Source: Bacteroidia bacterium
Lineage (GTDB): Bacteria > Bacteroidota > Bacteroidia > Flavobacteriales > NORP286
Direction: 5' to 3'
DNA: 5,686 nucleotides
NCBI GenBank assembly: GCA_016763665.1
Contig: JAESTI010000440.1
Coordinates: 1 to 5,686 of the forward strand
The notes beneath the pieces were generated by a model. The model had not been told where the DNA came from and ran no database searches. It was given only the letters and a program-made list of their open reading frames with translations. The first letter of the stretch is position 1; each line of letters starts with the position of its first letter. Below, piece by piece: positions 4,574 to 5,686 of the stretch. The position numbers and the translations under genes are program-made.

Positions 4574-5045
4574 CGTAACCAGCCGCTTTGCAATTTCTAA
4601 CAATTTCTCTAATTGTTTCTAGGTCTTCTTGTTTCCAATCGCTTAATGGGATATCTAAAAATTTATTATTACCATCGCCGGTAGTGACAGTTGTTACCCA
4701 ATTATTCAAAACTTTTTTGTCAATAACAGGACTTTGACTGATAACCTGTACCGGCTTAATCTTTGTCCGTGATTCAATGATTTCGTTTTCGACAACATAT
4801 CCAACACTCGTTAGATAACGCGCATCAGGGGATAGATTAAACGGCACGTATTCAATTGCTGAAATCACCATCGCACCATTACGAAAGAATTTAACCCAGT
4901 CGCCTATTTGGCGATAGTTCCTACTATGGTCACCTTCGCGCCTTTCACCAATCGTATTTTTATGCTCACGCTCGAAATCTGATTTAGTTTCATCTAACGC
5001 TTTTTGAAGGCGGGCGATTCGTTCAATGTAGGCTTCTGTTTTCAT
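4566..5045 (-). CDS. Hypothetical phage protein with coiled coil and small beta domain (159 aa)
   Basis: Residues 1-30 form a charged helix with coiled-coil spacing (YIERIARLQKALDETKSDFE). Residues about 44-93 look like a compact beta domain: RQIGDWVKFFRNGAMVISAI, then YLTSVGYVVENEIIESR. This resembles a phage protein pattern in which IGDWVRF..NG..VIG is followed by a TD/TS-x-G-x-V strand and a closing (E/L)xR. I recall the pattern but no function. The C-terminal region is mixed, with a helix (DLETIREIVRNCKAAG). There is no membrane segment, and it heads the run of membrane-protein genes. The ATG at 5045 has a weak ribosome binding site. A three-codon ORF (ATG AAA AAA TGA, 5042-5053) overlaps the start. 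Confidence 0.75.
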   Translation of the reverse strand: MKTEAYIERIARLQKALDETKSDFEREHKNTIGERREGDHSRNYRQIGDWVKFFRNGAMVISAIEYVPFNLSPDARYLTSVGYVVENEIIESRTKIKPVQVISQSPVIDKKVLNNWVTTVTTGDGNNKFLDIPLSDWKQEDLETIREIVRNCKAAGYDG

Positions 5046-5110
5046 TTTTTCATATTCGCTATGATTTTCTTTTTTTTGAATCGATAAAATTCCAGGTCAA
5101 TGGATACCAA
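5046..5110. other. 65-base non-coding gap, longest in the window
   Basis: No credible gene was found here. It holds a T8 tract (5070-5077, A8 on the coding strand) and a TTGACC at 5095-5100 on the minus strand that resembles a -35 box but has no matching -10 element at normal spacing. It may be a weak regulatory leader for the 159-residue gene, or only a spacer. Confidence 0.4.
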
Positions 5111-5302
5111 TCAAGACCTAAAGACTGGATTTTCCTCTCCAGGGCCATACCATTTAGTGCGTCTTGATACTGCTTTATCAAAAGATGTAAGACAATCGTC
5201 TAAATACTCGGCCAATATAAAATCAGGCGTATCAGAACCATTTTCTTTTGAATATGAATTGATTAAATCTTCTAACTCTTTTCTAAATAATGATTCGCTC
5301 AT
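5111..5302 (-). CDS. Small phage-family protein, ENGSDTPDFILA type (63 aa)
   Basis: The sequence includes ELEDLINSYSKENGSDTPDF then ILAEYLDDCLTSFDKAVSRR and WYG (residues 10-53). It matches a short, widespread family that I recall from phages and prophages with pattern LIN..S.EN.S.TPDFILA.(Y/F)L..CL.AF..AV..R..WYG. Full members are about this length. It should be an all-helical bundle with no catalytic motif, and its function is unknown. The ATG at 5302 has AAGGA (5310-5314) seven bases upstream, the expected arrangement. A similar-length plus-strand frame overlaps it but is explained as a shadow. Confidence 0.85.
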   Translation of the reverse strand: MSESLFRKELEDLINSYSKENGSDTPDFILAEYLDDCLTSFDKAVSRRTKWYGPGEENPVFRS

Positions 5303-5328
5303 AATTTTTTCCTTAACTTAACCTTTAC

Positions 5329-5517
5329 TTAAAAAGTGTCTAACTCAAATTTTAAGTCTGCGATTTGTTCTTGTAACTCACCTATCTTTTTCTCTTGTTC
5401 AACCAACATTTGAGCGGCAAATTCAGCCATACCAATTTGCATTATCAGCGTATAACCTTCATGCCAATTGCTTTCAACCAAATGTTTTAGTGATTCTGGT
5501 ACATGTGGATCGCTCAT
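5329..5517 (-). CDS. Small coiled-coil hypothetical protein (62 aa)
   Basis: The N-terminal half (MSDPHVPESLKHLVESNWHE and following) is a polar helix, then an amphipathic helix rich in M and A. The last 25 residues (EQEKKIGELQEQIADLKFEL and the end) have clear heptad periodicity and should form a coiled coil. A weak AAGAAG lies about nine bases before the ATG at 5517, 13 bases after the upstream stop. The nine-residue stretch QIADLKFEL differs at two positions from QIAELKFKL in the membrane coiled-coil protein at 3799-4095. Shared ancestry or pairing through the coiled coils is possible. No family recognised. Confidence 0.72.
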   Translation of the reverse strand: MSDPHVPESLKHLVESNWHEGYTLIMQIGMAEFAAQMLVEQEKKIGELQEQIADLKFELDTF

Positions 5518-5530
5518 GTTTGCATCTTCT

Positions 5531-5686
5531 TTATGATGCCGGGGGAATGTTTTTGCCCCCTGGTTTCATATTTGAGTCATTTTCCAAAGACTTAAACCAA
5601 TTACCTAATGCCGCAGCAGCTGTGATAATGTGATGCCGCGCTTTTTCAACATCTCCGGCCATAGCAGAAAATAAGGCTTTTCCTGA
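5531..5686 (-). CDS. Hypothetical protein, 5' end beyond window
   Basis: An open frame runs from the right edge to a TAA at 5531, giving 51 residues. It contains a helical section (MAGDVEKARHHIITAAAALG then NWFKSLEN) and a glycine/proline-rich tail (MKPGGKNIPPAS). If the internal ATG at 5662 is the true start the protein would be only 43 residues; an AGGAAAAG lies about 12 bases before it, so this cannot be ruled out. Codon use and position agree with the downstream operon. No family recognised. The last codons lie in a G5/C5 inverted repeat. Confidence 0.65.
   Translation of the reverse strand, partial: SGKALFSAMAGDVEKARHHIITAAAALGNWFKSLENDSNMKPGGKNIPPAS
5541..5560. repeat. GC-rich inverted repeat at 3' end of a gene
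   Basis: GGGGG and CCCCC face each other across a ten-base AT-rich loop near the stop codon of the gene at 5531-5686. In an AT-rich region this is a conspicuous stem. No T-run follows on the minus strand, so it is probably not a terminator, but it could slow ribosomes, protect the 3' end of RNA or affect the downstream start at 5517. Confidence 0.35.

Noticed and set aside
5095..5100. TTGACC as a promoter -35 box on the minus strand
   Set aside because: No TATAAT-like sequence lies 16-18 bases downstream; the position holds only an A tract.
5100..5321. Plus-strand 73-codon open frame
   Set aside because: It is antisense to the minus-strand gene at 5111-5302, which matches a recurrent phage family and has a strong ribosome binding site.
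1..5686. tRNA genes, CRISPR arrays, insertion sequences or attachment sites
   Set aside because: I saw no cloverleaf-like sequence, no regularly spaced repeats, no transposase and no terminal inverted repeats; almost all bases are accounted for by coding sequence.

Overview
The window reads as part of a tailed double-stranded DNA bacteriophage or prophage genome, probably infecting a Gram-negative bacterium. The DNA is AT-rich. All 21 supported genes lie on the minus strand, so transcription runs from base 5686 towards base 1. They are small (29 to 167 residues) and packed almost without gaps, joined by ATGA, GTGA, TGATG or TAA-ATG stop/start junctions. No terminase, portal, capsid, tail, replication or integrase gene is present. 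The phage assignment therefore rests on architecture and on several small families remembered from phage genomes: the CCLG protein, the TGFTG protein, the REYN/RGW protein, the ENGSDTPDFILA protein and a stand-alone ParB/sulfiredoxin-like protein. The host cannot be fixed from sequence alone. The region looks like an accessory (early or middle) block rather than a structural one.

In transcription order (right to left) the layout is as follows. (1) 5686-5111: the 3' end of an unknown gene, a 62-residue coiled-coil protein and a 63-residue phage-family protein. (2) 5045-3799: a 159-residue unknown protein, then four consecutive single-span membrane proteins of 47, 29, 83 and 98 residues. The first three of these share one reading frame and are separated only by TAA stops followed at once by ATG. 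(3) 3802-2789: two small phage-family proteins and a DUF1643 protein. (4) 2736-1895: a bacterial transglutaminase-like cysteine proteinase relative whose usual catalytic Asp position is Cys, coupled by GTGA to a ParB/sulfiredoxin-like protein. (5) 1898-1433: a 36-residue membrane peptide and a tandem pair of diverged 54/56-residue paralogues. (6) 1425-1: the CCLG protein, a papain-like (C39-like) cysteine peptidase, a two-span membrane protein, a basic 59-residue protein and the 5' part of a further unknown gene.

Several genes are below usual size cutoffs and easy to miss: 5531-5686 (partial), 4430-4573, 4340-4429, 1788-1898, 1604-1774, 1433-1597 and 1-200 (partial). The longest gene-free stretches are 65 bases (5046-5110) and 52 bases (2737-2788). 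Neither holds a convincing promoter or terminator, so the whole window is best read as part of one polycistronic unit. How the products cooperate is not evident. Two cysteine-peptidase-fold proteins, a ParB-like protein, DUF1643 and six small membrane proteins suggest host-takeover or envelope functions, but that is inference.
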